A stretch of DNA of 64,000 bases from Polytrichum commune (taxonomy: Eukaryota; Streptophyta; Polytrichopsida; Polytrichales; Polytrichaceae), in the NCBI GenBank assembly GCA_950295325.1, contig OX485807.1, forward strand, positions 37,108,440 to 37,172,439, given 5' to 3'. The notes under the pieces were generated by a model that worked only from the letters and a program-made list of their open reading frames with translations, searched no databases and was not told the origin of the DNA. Shown here in pieces: positions 45,731 to 56,805 of the stretch (the first letter of the stretch is position 1; each line of letters begins with the position of its first letter). A program made the translations under genes and the position numbers.

Positions 45731-48700
45731 TTGACTGATTTGACATGCTGCGTTGAATGTCGTCCATGTTGGCTGTCATTCTTTCGTTTACGTTTGGGTC
45801 TCCTGGTGCCTCTGGTTTTTGTAGGTGGGATGGCGATGCATGTGGGTGGTAGTTCTCTGGAGTTGTCAACAGACATGTCGTCCTCCGTTCGTGAATGTGA
45901 AATTTCATCCTCATCCGCGTGTAGTTTTGACGACACAAACGTGGAGGGTGTGTCATTGCGTACATCCTCTCATGATTCTTTTCAAGTACACGACAGTTCT
46001 CTACATTCCGGTGTGGACGACGATGACATTCCTTTGTGTACAGGATATGGTAAGGAGAAATGGGTGGGCCTTGATGTGGTTCTACTTAATGATCTAGGTG
46101 TCCCGGTGGCAAATGACATATGTAGAAACTCCGATCCCCGTGAATGTGTTGATGCCAATCCACTTGGTCTCCATGATGTTGGGGTGTGCATCTTGAATTC
46201 TTTGCTTCCGCTTGAGGTCCCTGTGACTTGGAGGTTTTCATTGCGCCGATGGCCCCTTCGTCGGGTTCTCCATGAAGAAGTAAGCTTGTGGGATCATGGG
46301 CGACGGCATGAGCAAATTCAATCAACCTTGGTTTCCAACACTCGTCCTCGCAAAGGCCTCCGTAGATATGATTCTAGCCGCGCGCCTCCTGATGATAAAG
46401 AGCGTCGACGGGATCGCATAATAGGAGACGATTCTATCCGTCTCGTGTCCGCCAAGGACTGTTGTGCAAAAAGATGTTGCCAATTTTTCCCCTGCGAAAA
46501 AATTAAGTCTTTGCGTCAGGAGATGTGGCTCGCGGATTTTCGTATGAGGTTAGCAAAGAAACTCGAGGTCCATAGAAATTTGCACCTTGATGCCTATGGC
46601 CATAAGGTGGTGACCCTCGAGAATGTGGAAGTGTGTTGTACCGCATGGTATACCATTCATGCCGTCTCCAAGGCTGACTTTTATAGGTTTAGAAAGTATT
46701 CATCATTGGGTCGTCGCTCTCGATTTCATGGCAATGCGGGCACAAAGAAACCTAGGGAGGCTACACTCCAAGCCTCCGCCACACTCTCCACAATCATAGT
46801 GCCATTGGCCGATGCAATGCCCCATAAGACGAGGACATTGTCGACAGGGGAGAAAGTTGTTCAAATGGTGTTGCCCACGGGCACAAAATGGAAGAACATA
46901 TTAACGGATATCAACGAAGTGGGTCGCATAGTGGGTTGTGGGTCCATTTCTTTGTCCAAGTTGAGTGTTATTAAAAACCAACAATTTGCAGAATACATTT
47001 TGAAGAGACCTGGTGACAAGTTCGCGAGGTGCACGACGTGTGAAAAATACAAAGGTCTTCGAGATGCCCACCCCATAGGTACTGAGTCTCATACCAGGCA
47101 TCAAGCAAAATATATTGAACATGTCAACAACCAAGAGGCTCACCGTCAAGATTACTACAAGAACCGTGCTCTGTCCATAATGAGGCCTACAGAGGTTCTA
47201 ACAATTATCCATGATAAAATGGACCACTCGAAGACCGCATGCCCTTGTTATGCTCGCAAAATAAAGGCTACAGATGGTCTTTTCAAGTTACCCGTATCTG
47301 TAACAGGTTTGTATGGCATCACAAACCTATTTTCACCCTAAATCCTATTTTATTGGGTGGTTTTTCCAAATATTCTACTTTAGTGGTCTCTTCATTTTTT
47401 TGGAGATTAACCCATCGTTTGTTTTTTATAGGTATGATTGCCCACGGCCATGGGGACGTAAAATATGCCCATTATGGTTTGGATTTTTACCCTGGCGATG
47501 CTAACCACACGGTGGGTTCATTTGCAAAACTCTTGCGCGATCTAGAGAAACCGCCGATACAGTCTTCACGTGCATTGTTTGATGGGTGTGGAACGACACC
47601 CCTTTATGAGGCAGTGCTTGCGGGTAAGGAGGTTTATATGTCGTCATTGCCGGAAGCATCCGGAGAGCTTATTTGTGCAAAACCTTTGCCTCCAACTCTC
47701 CACGTTCAACTTGATAATTGCGCAAAGGACAACAAATGTCGATACGTATTTTGTTTTTGGTCTTTGCTTGTGGCAAAAGGTATCTTCAAGGAGGTGTTTG
47801 TGTCTTTCTTGATGGTGGGACACACACATGACGACATTGATGCGTCCTTCGGACGGTGGAGCATGAAGTTGCATGAGGAAGATTTTCCAACCATATCACT
47901 TCTTATGAAATTGTATATGGATTTGGACCATATGCCGGTGATTCCGCACATGATCGAGGAAGTACCAGATTTTAAGGCCTTCATCAAGCCATACATGTTG
48001 AAAGGAGGGGACCGTTTGGTGGGACACACCAAAGCACAACAATTCCGATTCTATATGAGGGATGATGGTCTCCCGGCCATGCAATTCAAGCTTTTGTGCA
48101 CATCTCCTAATTGGGGCCCGGATGATGGTATACTAGTATGGCGTCAAGACAATGATGGGAAATGTTTGCTCCCGGATGGGGATCCAAAGCCTTGTAAACC
48201 CGACCCCATGAGGAATGAACCGGAGATCATCAAATGTATATCCAGATTCATTGAATATTGGAAGGAGTTGTGTGAGGAGGACATCACTAGACGTGTTAGA
48301 GATACTCATGAACCATTGATTTCATATTGGGATCGCATTCGCTCGGCATTAGTGACAGTTGATGGCGACACCCGTACGACTTTGACACAAGGGTTTTGGC
48401 CACAAAGTCGTTTGACGGTTGTCGAGTCCGACACCATGTTTTTCAGCAATGGAGACGTTCGTGAAGAGTTCGCAATGGATGAACATTACATTGGCCCTGC
48501 CCGCAATCGACCGGCACCGTCGTTTCGTGTTGGGGTTGATTGCCACGAAGGTTATATGGTGCTCGTACAAGCTGGGGATGAGGAGCATCTCAAACCAATT
48601 TGGTTGGTGAAAGCATTGTCTTCACCCAATTTTGTTCGAACTAGCCCCAACTTTCGTCAAATTGAGGTGGAATATTGCCGTCCAAGCACTAAAGACCAGA

Positions 48701-48951
48701 ACGTGCTTCGCACTTATTTAGGTTAGGACACCAAAAAGAATTTCAAGTGGATAGTGGACTCAGCGTACAAACCGGTTTGGATAAACACGGATACTATACT
48801 TTGTGCTTGGAAGCCGCGCAAAGGTTCCAAAACAGAATCAATGACCATCCCCCAAAAACATATAGATTTTGCCAAGGACAATTTGGCACGTATTGCAGCT
48901 GCAGAAAATGACTTGGACAATGGATATGAAGCGGAAGATGGAGATGGGTAA
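45731..48951 (+). CDS. DUF7869-like protein, candidate transposase of the giant element
   Basis: Two exons, 45731-47306 and 47432-48951, are joined by a 125-bp intron (ACAG|GTTTGT ... TTTATAG|GTATG). The combined length is 1,032 codons with one in-frame TAG at 48724-48726. That is one G-to-A change from Trp, so this copy may be recently disabled. The start is uncertain: Met34 (ATG at 45830) follows a possible acceptor. Recognisable features in order are a Cys-rich CCAKRCCQFFPC with an Arg/Lys helix, CTTCEKYK, IIHDKMDHSK, HVQLDNCAKDN and VGHTHDDIDASFGRW. The last three spaced acidic motifs match what I recall of DUF7869 proteins, common in expanded transposon-like families of non-seed plants, and could form a DDE-type catalytic site. 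This is inferred from motif spacing only. Confidence 0.6.
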
Positions 48952-49326
48952 ACATAACATACTAGGTGGGAGTTAATCGCGAGAGGCATGTGAGCTTAGC
49001 AAGCTTGGTTTTTAATAGACTTAGTAGACTTGTCACATTCCATTGTGGCATATGTTTGGGATGTGTCATCCAATTTTATAAGACCCTTACTTTTGGGATG
49101 GGCACCCTAAACTCTAAAATGACAAAAACAATTTGTTTTTAAAAGTCCATTGTTATTTTTTACATGGACTACACGTTTTCATTGTAATTGAGACTTTCTA
49201 TTTTTAGTAATGATAATATTCTGCGCATGCGAATTTATAAATCATCATGTTCTTGATGTTCCCAATATTCTATATGCCCACAATATTGGCATCCCAAACT
49301 ATGGGCATATTTAATTTTGAGACTTT

Positions 49327-49356
49327 CAAAAGTCTCCAATTAACGAATATAGTGTT
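49327..49356 (-). repeat. Right terminal inverted repeat of the 15.76-kb element
   Basis: It reads CAAAAGTCTCCAATTAACG followed by AATATAGTGTT. A subterminal hairpin (GAGACTTT/AAAGTCTC, 49319-49336) overlaps it. It is the reverse complement of the left terminus with two mismatches in the 28 bp from the CACTA onwards. Confidence 0.75.
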
Positions 49357-50150
49357 TGTTACAAAAGTTGGCTTAACCATGATGGAGCCGGAAAAGGGGG
49401 AGTAAGTATTTTACTAGCTTCCAAATACGCTAGATTATTCACATCATCTAGGTCCATCATGAATAAGAGAGTCATATGAATCAAGATGGAAGGTAGAGAA
49501 GGGTTCAACCTAGGCATTGCATGTATCTACGCCCCCAATATTCCCTCCTATAGAAGTTCACTTTGGCAAGATATGACAAAATCCTTGCCTAAGGATTGTA
49601 GCTGGAAGTGACTTCAATATCACAAAACACCCCAAGGATAAATCACAAGATTGTGGCAGAACCAAAGTGATCTAGAAACATTCAATTGGAACTCCCTAAT
49701 GCATGCCCTCCAACTACATGACTTGTTTCAACATAGGGGTGGGCCACATTTCTTGTGGGATCACCAACAACAAGGGCTAGAGCATCATCTTGCTCAGCTA
49801 GACCATATACACTTAAGAATAAAGGGGAAGATTTCATTCTTGCAGCTTATGCAATTCATGGAGATTCTCTTGGATTTTATCATTTCTCGCTTAAGTTAGA
49901 ACTAAGTATTAGCACAGAAGAAAGCAAGTCATTACCATGCAAATGAAATGCATCTTATTTGAAAGGTTTGGGGGGTTGTCCTTGGTGAGTCCTTTGTTAC
50001 TTGGTTCTCTATTACTTTTTACATGGCAACATGGCGCGTTTGAGTAAATCTGCCTCCCCTCAAAGTGGGAATGTCTTCCTTGGTTCTTAGTGCATTTGGC
50101 GATGACTTTTTGGCCTCCTATCTCAAAAATAAAATAAAATAAAATCATTA
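49357..50150 (+). pseudogene. L1-like LINE, endonuclease remainder and 3' end (right of giant insertion)
   Basis: It continues the endonuclease of 33393-33599. GAGKGGVSILLASKYA is followed by CIYAPNIPSYRSSLW, DCSW (where the GDFN motif should follow), and SDLETFNWNSLMHALQ ... HRGGPHFLWD, the standard order in plant L1 endonucleases. Several frameshifts separate the pieces. Reverse transcriptase is absent: the sequence passes to a LINE 3' end (GGCGATGACTTTTTGGCCTC, then CTCAAAAATAAAATAAAAT ending near 50146). This is an internally deleted LINE and the host of the large insertion. Confidence 0.7.
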
Positions 50151-50240
50151 AATACAATGTACGTACAAGATGTGTTAAAAGATGGAAGAATATTCGTGAT
50201 ACTGGGTGGTGTTAGTTTTGACGCCTAACTTTATTCATTA

Positions 50241-50643
50241 GCACTACATTGAATATTGTATTTAATGTCACCAATTCTATTTGTCTTGCTCAATATGAAT
50301 TGTAAACCGCCCGTGTATTGTCACCAACTCTAAATGTACCCCTAACATTATTTGTCATACCTTGTAAAAAAAAGTGGGCATTATAGTTTGACAATGTTGT
50401 AACTACTTTCACTTATTAAGTGAAATTTCATCCTAACTTCAATCATCTATGACAATATTTCATTACAGAAAGGTTAGAGTGCAGAATACACCAAACTTTG
50501 TTTCAATAGTTGGCATTTGGATGAACTAAAAGTGAGTTGGGATGACATTTCTTGTAAACTTGTTTATAAGAAATGTCATTATAAAAGTTACCACGGTGAC
50601 ACAAAATACCATACGTCACTAAGTACAATATTTAGTGTAGTGC
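50241..50643. mobile_element. MITE-like element, copy 2 (GCACTACA termini)
   Basis: The left end GCACTACATTGAATATTGTA and the reverse complement of the right end, GCACTACACTAAATATTGTA, agree except for two bases. The interior follows the same word order as the element at 24587-24951. It lies about 95 bp after the LINE 3' end. No target duplication is certain. Confidence 0.65.
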
Positions 50644-51370
50644 CCCTCTTCCATGCCAGAAATATTTAGCTTGAAAAGAAAGGGGAGGAGGGACAAGTGA
50701 CACTTCCTCCCCATGATTCACAATTTTTGGAATCTTGATCGATGACGAATACATTTTTTAATTTTTTAATTTTTTTGGTTAAGTTTGTCTCGGCTTCTTT
50801 AGCCCCCACATTTGGGTGGGCCCTATGGCATCATGAGACGTTTCTTGAAGAATAATATGTTGAACATGGTGTTGGGCACCTTTTGATGGACTTAAAAAAT
50901 GAGCTTGAGGGTATCGGTTTCTGAATCATGGGCAAGTGAGCTCGGGCAAGTTGCTAACTACCACACACATCATTTTTCCCACTCGACAAAGATGGTTTGC
51001 AAGGAAACAAGGATGCAACAAAAACATGGGGTGGACGTGCACCTCATTGTTGTCGTGGACATGTAAGTGTTTGTTGTGTGTGTGTGTGTGTAAACTAGAG
51101 ATCTAGACAATGGGCGGAGGAGCGGCCCTGTGAGCGTGGCGAAGCCCTGGTAGTTTGTGAAGAGAGCTGTTGGAGGTAAGGGGGAGAGAGTCCGGAGTTG
51201 AAGCGGCAATAATGTTGCTCCTCGATCCTCTCTCCCCCTAGCCACCCACCTCTTACAAATCTGAAAGGGCAACCCTGCGCGATCCACGGAGTCACCTCCC
51301 AAACATAAAAGACCTTCAAAGTCAGCCTGCTATGCACCCACTTCACAGTAACCAGGGGAGCATACACTGC
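50644..51370. other. Non-coding; possible start of the dual-endonuclease LINE
   Basis: A (TG)n microsatellite lies at about 51072-51091. The GC-rich segment after it blends into the 5' repeats of the LINE. I cannot place the LINE's 5' end exactly. Confidence 0.3.
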
Positions 51371-51510
51371 GCCGAGGAGAAGTTGTCGACCCACACTACG
51401 CGATGCCTACACTGTAAGGAGAGAAGAGAGCTACACTCGCCGAGGAGACGCTGCCGACCCACATCTCGCGAAGCCCACACTGTGCCGAGGAGAGAAGACT
51501 GTCACACGCA
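51371..51510 (+). repeat. 68-bp tandem repeat in the LINE 5' region
   Basis: GCCGAGGAGA..GTCGACCCACA starts at 51371 and again at 51439 (GCCGAGGAGACGCTGCCGACC), with GCCGAGGAGA appearing once more near 51484. Units are diverged by several substitutions. Confidence 0.65.
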
Positions 51511-51688
51511 ACTATGTGCGAAGGAGCGCACTGAATCAAATCAGATCCACGCTCAAGACGTTGCCGAAGAAGATCAACACCCCATACAACTAGACCCACG
51601 AGCCACAATCTGAAGAGGAAGAGGCCGTATCTGCCGAAGAGATACAACTGAAGCAGAGAGAGAGAGATACCGGAGACAAAGGCAGTCC

Positions 51689-52322
51689 GATACCAGATAC
51701 CAAAGGCTGCCGAAACTCACAGACCCTGCCACCACAAAACAAACGGCGATCTAATCGCCGAAACAGGAGAGGTCTGATCGCATTCCAACCCCCTCTTGTT
51801 CTCTTTATAAGCTTAAGATCCCTGCTTTGACTCAGTTAATAGATCATCATCCACCACCAATCCACCAACCTCTAGGTACTTAGAGACTTAGATCTGATAG
51901 AAAACTCTTGATTACCAAAGTAGAATAGATCTTGTTCCACCAGTCTGCCATCTCATCTCTTTCCCTTTACATTTCTGGCTCATCTAATAGATCAGAACCC
52001 AAAACTCCCAGTAGTCAGATTTGAGAAGGAAATACCAGACACCGAAGATTGCCGAAACTCACAGACCCTGCCCCATAAAACAAAAGGTGATCTAATCACC
52101 GAAACAGTATTCTGATCGCATTCTAACCCCTCTTCTTTTTTCTCTTTACAAGTTCCCTGCTTTGAATCAGCATCCACGACCAATCCACCAGCCTCTGAGA
52201 GACATAGATCTAATAGAAAATTCTTGATTACCGAAAGTAGAACAAATTTTTTCCATTAGTCTGATATCTTATCCCCTTCCCTTACATTTCTGCTCAGCTA
52301 AATAGATTAGAACCCAAACCTC
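51689..52322 (+). repeat. ~342-bp direct tandem repeat in the LINE 5' region
   Basis: TGCCGAAACTCACAGACCCT is found at 51708 and 52050. The units share ATCTAATCGCCGAAACA, GATCGCATTCYAACC, CCACCAATCCACCA and TTCTTGATTACC in order, with the second copy shortened by small deletions. Tandem monomers ahead of ORF1 resemble the promoter monomers of some LINEs, which is my inference for their role. Confidence 0.8.
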
Positions 52323-53196
52323 TGTGCGCGAAAATAGGCTAAAACAGGAAAAATCACCGGGCGGAGGAGCAAACCATACACTCAGCGCCGAATAGATAGA
52401 AACAACCCTGTAAAAATTAAAAACACCGAGCGGGGAAAAGATCTGTTGCAAAAACCGAAAGAAGCACAATCTGCCACAGGCCATAGTCTGCAGCTTGCAG
52501 TCTGTGAACGGGTATTGAAGAAATCAGACCGGGACAACTGGAAGGAGCTGCCAAGTCCCGAAATCAAGAAACTATGTGAAGAAAGCTCGAAGTGCTGCAG
52601 GAACCTAGCTGATACCTGCTGCCTCCCCAACAGATTGAAGACTCCTCGAAGGCACTGGTTAGTTCAAACCCACTCACTGCTGCCAATACGAGGAATTGCT
52701 GCTAGACCCAAAAACCCAACTTGGAGCTGTCGGAGTCGAGAGAGAGTACTACAGTGCGATTCAACAAACCACCTCAACCAGAGAAGCTGCAAGCAAACAC
52801 GAGCAGCTGCTGGAGTGCTGAAGCAGCTACTCGGAGCTATTGAAGGTGCACCAGAATTCGAGCTGTTGAAAGGGTATTGTGCAACGAAATCCCATCCCAG
52901 GTAGGAGGGAGTTTGAGGTGCTGCGAAGGAGAGGAGCAACTCCAACAAAATACTGCCCGAGCTAAACCAGGTATCACTCAAAACCCCCACTTAGATAGGC
53001 ACTTAGACAGATAGAGAACACACACAAACGAAACAAACTAAAATCACAGTAGATACACACTTAATCAATTAGAAACACACACATTAATTAACTAGGCACT
53101 TAGCTTCTTTTTTGCTCCCTTCTTATTTGCACATAGGCACACACATAGTCTTAGACACATCATAGCATTGATAGGTTTGTCAGGATAGTAAGCAAA

Positions 53197-53763
53197 ATGA
53201 AGGTTGCATATGCAACCTACATTGTTATCATTATGTGGCTAGTACTAGCCACACCATACTGGATATACTCTCATAGTGTCAACTCTCACACCACATGGGA
53301 ATGCCTTACAAACTCTTGCTTTAAAAACACATATAAGAACGTCATAAATCCAAAGGTATGGTATAACAACCTTAATGTTCATATCATAAATGAATGTTCC
53401 ATTAGAAATAATGGATCCTTGGTAGTAACGGTAGATGCTTGTGCTTTTAGTTATACTTGCCTCAAATGCTTAGGAGATGTATGGAATGTTAGAGTTGTGA
53501 CAAATCATAATCTACATAAGAGCACTTACAACCAATTTGTAAATGCTAATATGAATAGGAAAAGGTGTTATAGGATGAATGCAAGTTGTACTCATACTAG
53601 TACTCATATGATGTTAGAACATGCAAATCACTTCTTCTTTCACTCTCAATTCCTAGGAGGCCCACAACTTAATTTGTGGAAAGGAATTAGAGGAAAGAAA
53701 ATAAGAAGTATACCTCATTCAAAACTAAAGTACAAAACGTTTGTTTGCTTTGCTTATATCAGA
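53197..53763 (+). CDS. Open frame ahead of LINE ORF1, possible membrane-anchored Cys-rich leader
   Basis: This frame is open for 189 codons and runs straight into the ORF1 frame without a stop. Its start, VAYATYIVIIMWLVLATPYW, would be a membrane helix or signal anchor. Cysteine pairs follow (CLTNSC, CAFSYTCLKCLG, CYRMNASC). It may be a genuine N-terminal extension of ORF1, a separate small ORF or chance. The favoured ORF1 start is the Met at 53764, because the known kind of ORF1 sequence begins there. Confidence 0.3.
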
Positions 53764-54325
53764 ATGGCAACCATCACTCCAACCTCATCATCCCGTAAGT
53801 TGTTTGAAAATGAAAATATAGATTCTACAAGTGGAAAACGTCCAGTGTTTGATGTGGTATTGTCAAGTCAAAAAAAGGTTAAAGGAATAGCACCCACTGA
53901 GAGAACACGCCCCCCCCTATTGGCTTGGTTTTCAAGCTATGAACACAATTGCAAAATTTGCCAACATGCCTCTCATTCAAACACCTTCTTTCACTGAGTT
54001 AGTCAAAAAAGGTATGTGTGAGTCTGAAGCACATGAAATGGTGGAGTCAGCTCCCTCCTTTTCGTTCATTGCCCAAGAAGAGTGGCCTTCTATACGAACG
54101 GATGGTAAGGAGGGAATGCACTACAATCTCACCCAGATTCCTTCAAATGTGGAAGTGGGTGACCATGGATTTGCTTTGGACTATCACATATCTATCCATT
54201 TTGAAATTGAAAGAATAGAATTGGATAGAGATGTGATACTTAACTTAACAAAGGATAGACTAAAAACAATGAAGATAAAGGTCGGGGAAGTCTTAGGAGA
54301 GCCCATAGCTGTCCTTTGTTTTCAT

Positions 54326-55176
54326 CTTGGGGGGGCACTGGCGAAAAACGTAGGAACTATGTGCGATAAAATATAGGGTCTTGTATAAAAATTTGGCGTA
54401 AAATTTGTAAAATTATTAGATGTAGTATAGGGTGCTCTAGGATTGTGAAACATGATTATATGTAATATAGCATTTGACAAAACACGATTAAATTACCTAA
54501 GTGGTACATATAAAATAGCATGGAGAAAAAACGATAGTTTCAAAAATTAAATACTTTGCCACCAAAATATAAAACCGGCCCCACTTTAGACCTTTCGGAA
54601 ATTGCATAAATGAAAAAAAAAATACCGGCTAATTGCCTAAATACATTAGGAAATGGGGGCTATCAACCGATAAATTTTGCACTCTCTAGGCCCACTCTCG
54701 GGTAAAAATTGAAAAATCTACGTAAGACCTCAAGGTTTCTAGCTGTGTTATCCAACACAACTTTTATTCGTTGGCTCGTGTTGCTTAATGACATGTAATT
54801 GCAATCTTTTGTTGTTATTGTTTAGTGTTTTGCTTTGCCCGGACTTCAGTGTGATCATGAACCCTAAACCCTAGTAAATGTTTGTTTCTCTTACTTTGTA
54901 CACGTGCTTTTAACGAGAATTCTATTGTATCATACACTTTAAGGAATGGGGGCAATCAGGGAATTTTTTTTTACATATAAGTAATATAGGGTACCATAAA
55001 ATCAACCATCCAAGAATTTATAATTACCAATAGGGTGCAAATAATCACAACAATTTACCATTATTTCAAAAATTAGCATCCCTTTTAATCCTTTCTCATA
55101 GGTAAATAGCCCCCATTTTAATAGGTCATTATCGCAGGTGTATGCAAAATATACAAGGGAGTGCCCCCCCCCCGAG
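54326..55176. mobile_element. hAT-like insertion in LINE ORF1, 851 bp
   Basis: GTTTTCAT is duplicated at 54318-54325 and 55177-55184. Termini are CTTGGGGGGGCACT and, in reverse complement, CTCGGGGGGGGGGCACT. An 8-bp duplication with G-rich short inverted ends suggests a hAT-related non-autonomous element, though the first bases do not fit YARNG well. No coding sequence lies inside. Confidence 0.7.
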
Positions 55177-55710
55177 GTTTTCATGGGACCAAAAGATGGA
55201 GTGGAATTATTAAACTCCACCTTAAAAACCCTGAAATGGATGGATATGGCCTTCTCTGTGGATTGAGACCTTTCATCCTCAAGCTTGGCCGATTTACGCA
55301 TGCTATAGGCAAAGTGTGTAAATCCTTTGATACCATTGCAATTGCATCCATGCTCTCCGTCAAAGTCACAACCCCGTCAATCAAAGGTAAAGAATGGTAT
55401 GATTTGTTTGTAGAAATAGTTGGGGATGGATTTCGACGAGGCCTTGACTTTGAAATAACGAATGTGCAAAAATCGGCGGATGCAGAGTTTGCTTGGATTA
55501 AAGCACCCTCTCCAGAGGAAGCCAAAAGAATTAAAGCACTCAAACTTTCGTTTTTCAATGAAATAGTAGATGTAAACTTTGCAAGTAACGAAAAACTCTC
55601 AGAAGATGATAAAGCCCGAAAGAATGCACTCATTCTAATTGCCCGTAACCTCAATAAGGTAAAAGCAACCATGCAAATCGAAGAAGGAATCCAAAAATGC
55701 ATGGGAGAAC

Positions 55711-56805
55711 CAGGGTTGTCTATTGTGTCGTGACGGAGGGTAATCCCGACATAATGTTGTGCCGTCACGACATTATGACGGATGATGTCTTTATCCTGCC
55801 GGACTTGAATTTTACCGAATTTTTTGTGTATTTACATTACCCCATTGCGGACACGTAGGAGTTACGATGTCCACGTGTGATGACATGTCAGCAAAGTAGA
55901 GGTAAAGTGGGGAATAAAATTACTAGCGCCCGTCCGCCCTCCCGTCCGCCCCCGTTCCCCGTACCCTAACCCCGCTCCCTTAGCCCATTAACATGTTCCC
56001 TAACCCGTTCCCTACGTTCCCTCCCGTCCGACCCCCCCGTCCGACCTTTTCCCGTCCTCCCTTTTCCCGTCCGACCCTCCCGTCCGACCCTCCCCCCCGT
56101 CCGACCCCCCGTCCTCCCTCCCGTTCCCTACGTTCCCTCCCGTCCGACCCCCCCCGTCCGACCTTTTCCCGTCCTCCCTTTTCCCGTCCGACCCTCCCGT
56201 CCGACCCCCCGTCCTCCCTCCCATTCCCCTAATCCCGTTCCCATCCATCCCGTCCTATCCAAACCTCCTAAACCCGCTCCCATCCCCCGCTCCCCACATT
56301 CCCACACGCTCCCCGCGTTCCCCCCCGTCCGCCCCCCCCCCCCCCCCCCCGTTCCCACTTACCTTCCCGTCCTCCCTCCCCGTCCTCCCCCCGTCCTCCC
56401 CCCCATCCGACCCTTCCCCCCGCCCGACCCTCACCCCCATCCGACCCCATGTTCCCCCGCGTTCCCACACGTCCGCCCTCGCTCCCCACCCGTTCCCCCC
56501 GTCCGACCCTCTCCCCCGTCCGACCTACACCCTCCTTAGTAATATTTTATTACTTTGATTTTAACAAAATGGTAAACACAATGGCAAAATGGTTTATATG
56601 CCAAGGGAAATATGCACATCCACGTCGGCATTTTTTGCCACATAGGACGCTACCTTGGCAAGAAGGTAAGTATTTTACCCACCCTACTAGGTTGACCCTA
56701 GTTTGACCCTACGAGGAGCCTATTGTGTCGTGACGGAGGGGTCCGACCCAACACGACGCGTCATGACGGCACGACCCCGTCATGACGTCGCGATAGACAA
56801 CCCTG
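55711..56805. mobile_element. hAT-like insertion in LINE ORF1, 1,095 bp
   Basis: GGGAGAAC is duplicated at 55703-55710 and 56806-56813. The ends are inverted: CAGGGTTGTCTATTGTG on the left and CAGGGTTGTCTATCGCG in reverse complement on the right, the CAGGG start typical of hAT. Subterminal GTCGTGACGG/CCGTCATGACG motifs recur at both ends, including an inverted-repeat pair at each. The middle is a C-rich minisatellite. Removing element and one duplication rejoins the ORF1 frame at ATG GGA GAA CTA. Confidence 0.9.
55990..56530. repeat. C-rich minisatellite, CCCGTCCGACC units, inside the hAT-like element
   Basis: Repeats of CCCGTCCGACC and CCCGTCCTCCC make up about 540 bp, with a higher-order unit of roughly 117 bp (CGTTCCCTACGTTCCCTCCC at about 56005 and 56122). 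Open frames on both strands are products of the repeat. Confidence 0.85.

Larger units (their letters stand above)
33600..49356. mobile_element. ~15.76-kb TIR transposon with two divergent genes and palindrome clusters
   Basis: The left terminus at 33600 reads AACACTATATTCG, and the reverse complement of the right terminus at 49356 reads the same. Similarity extends further, with 26 of 28 positions identical from the CACTA onwards (shared word TTGGAGACTTTTG). TGTT lies on both sides (33596-33599 and 49357-49360). Removing the insert with one TGTT joins the two LINE endonuclease halves in a plausible frame. Inside are a leftward multi-exon gene (ParB-like to FCP1-like), a rightward DUF7869-like gene, and ~30 copies of a 20-22 bp palindrome. 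Read from the C at 33602 the ends resemble CACTA elements (CACTA...TAGTG), but the 3-bp flanks (TAA/TTT) then disagree, so the superfamily is left open. Confidence 0.75.

Noticed and set aside
35082-48951. Endogenous giant-virus fragment, given the palindromes and unusual genes
   Set aside because: Both genes have good GT-AG introns, no viral hallmark gene is visible and the region has inverted-repeat ends with a target duplication, which fits a transposon better.
33602-49354. Straightforward CACTA (CMC) transposon
   Set aside because: The ends do read CACTA...TAGTG, but the adjoining 3-bp flanks are TAA and TTT. The coding-frame junction supports TGTT duplication with termini two bases further out, and no TNP2-like motif was recognised.
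55993-56489. Pro/Arg-rich and Gly-rich open frames on both strands
   Set aside because: They result from translating the CCCGTCCGACC minisatellite, which has no stops in several frames.
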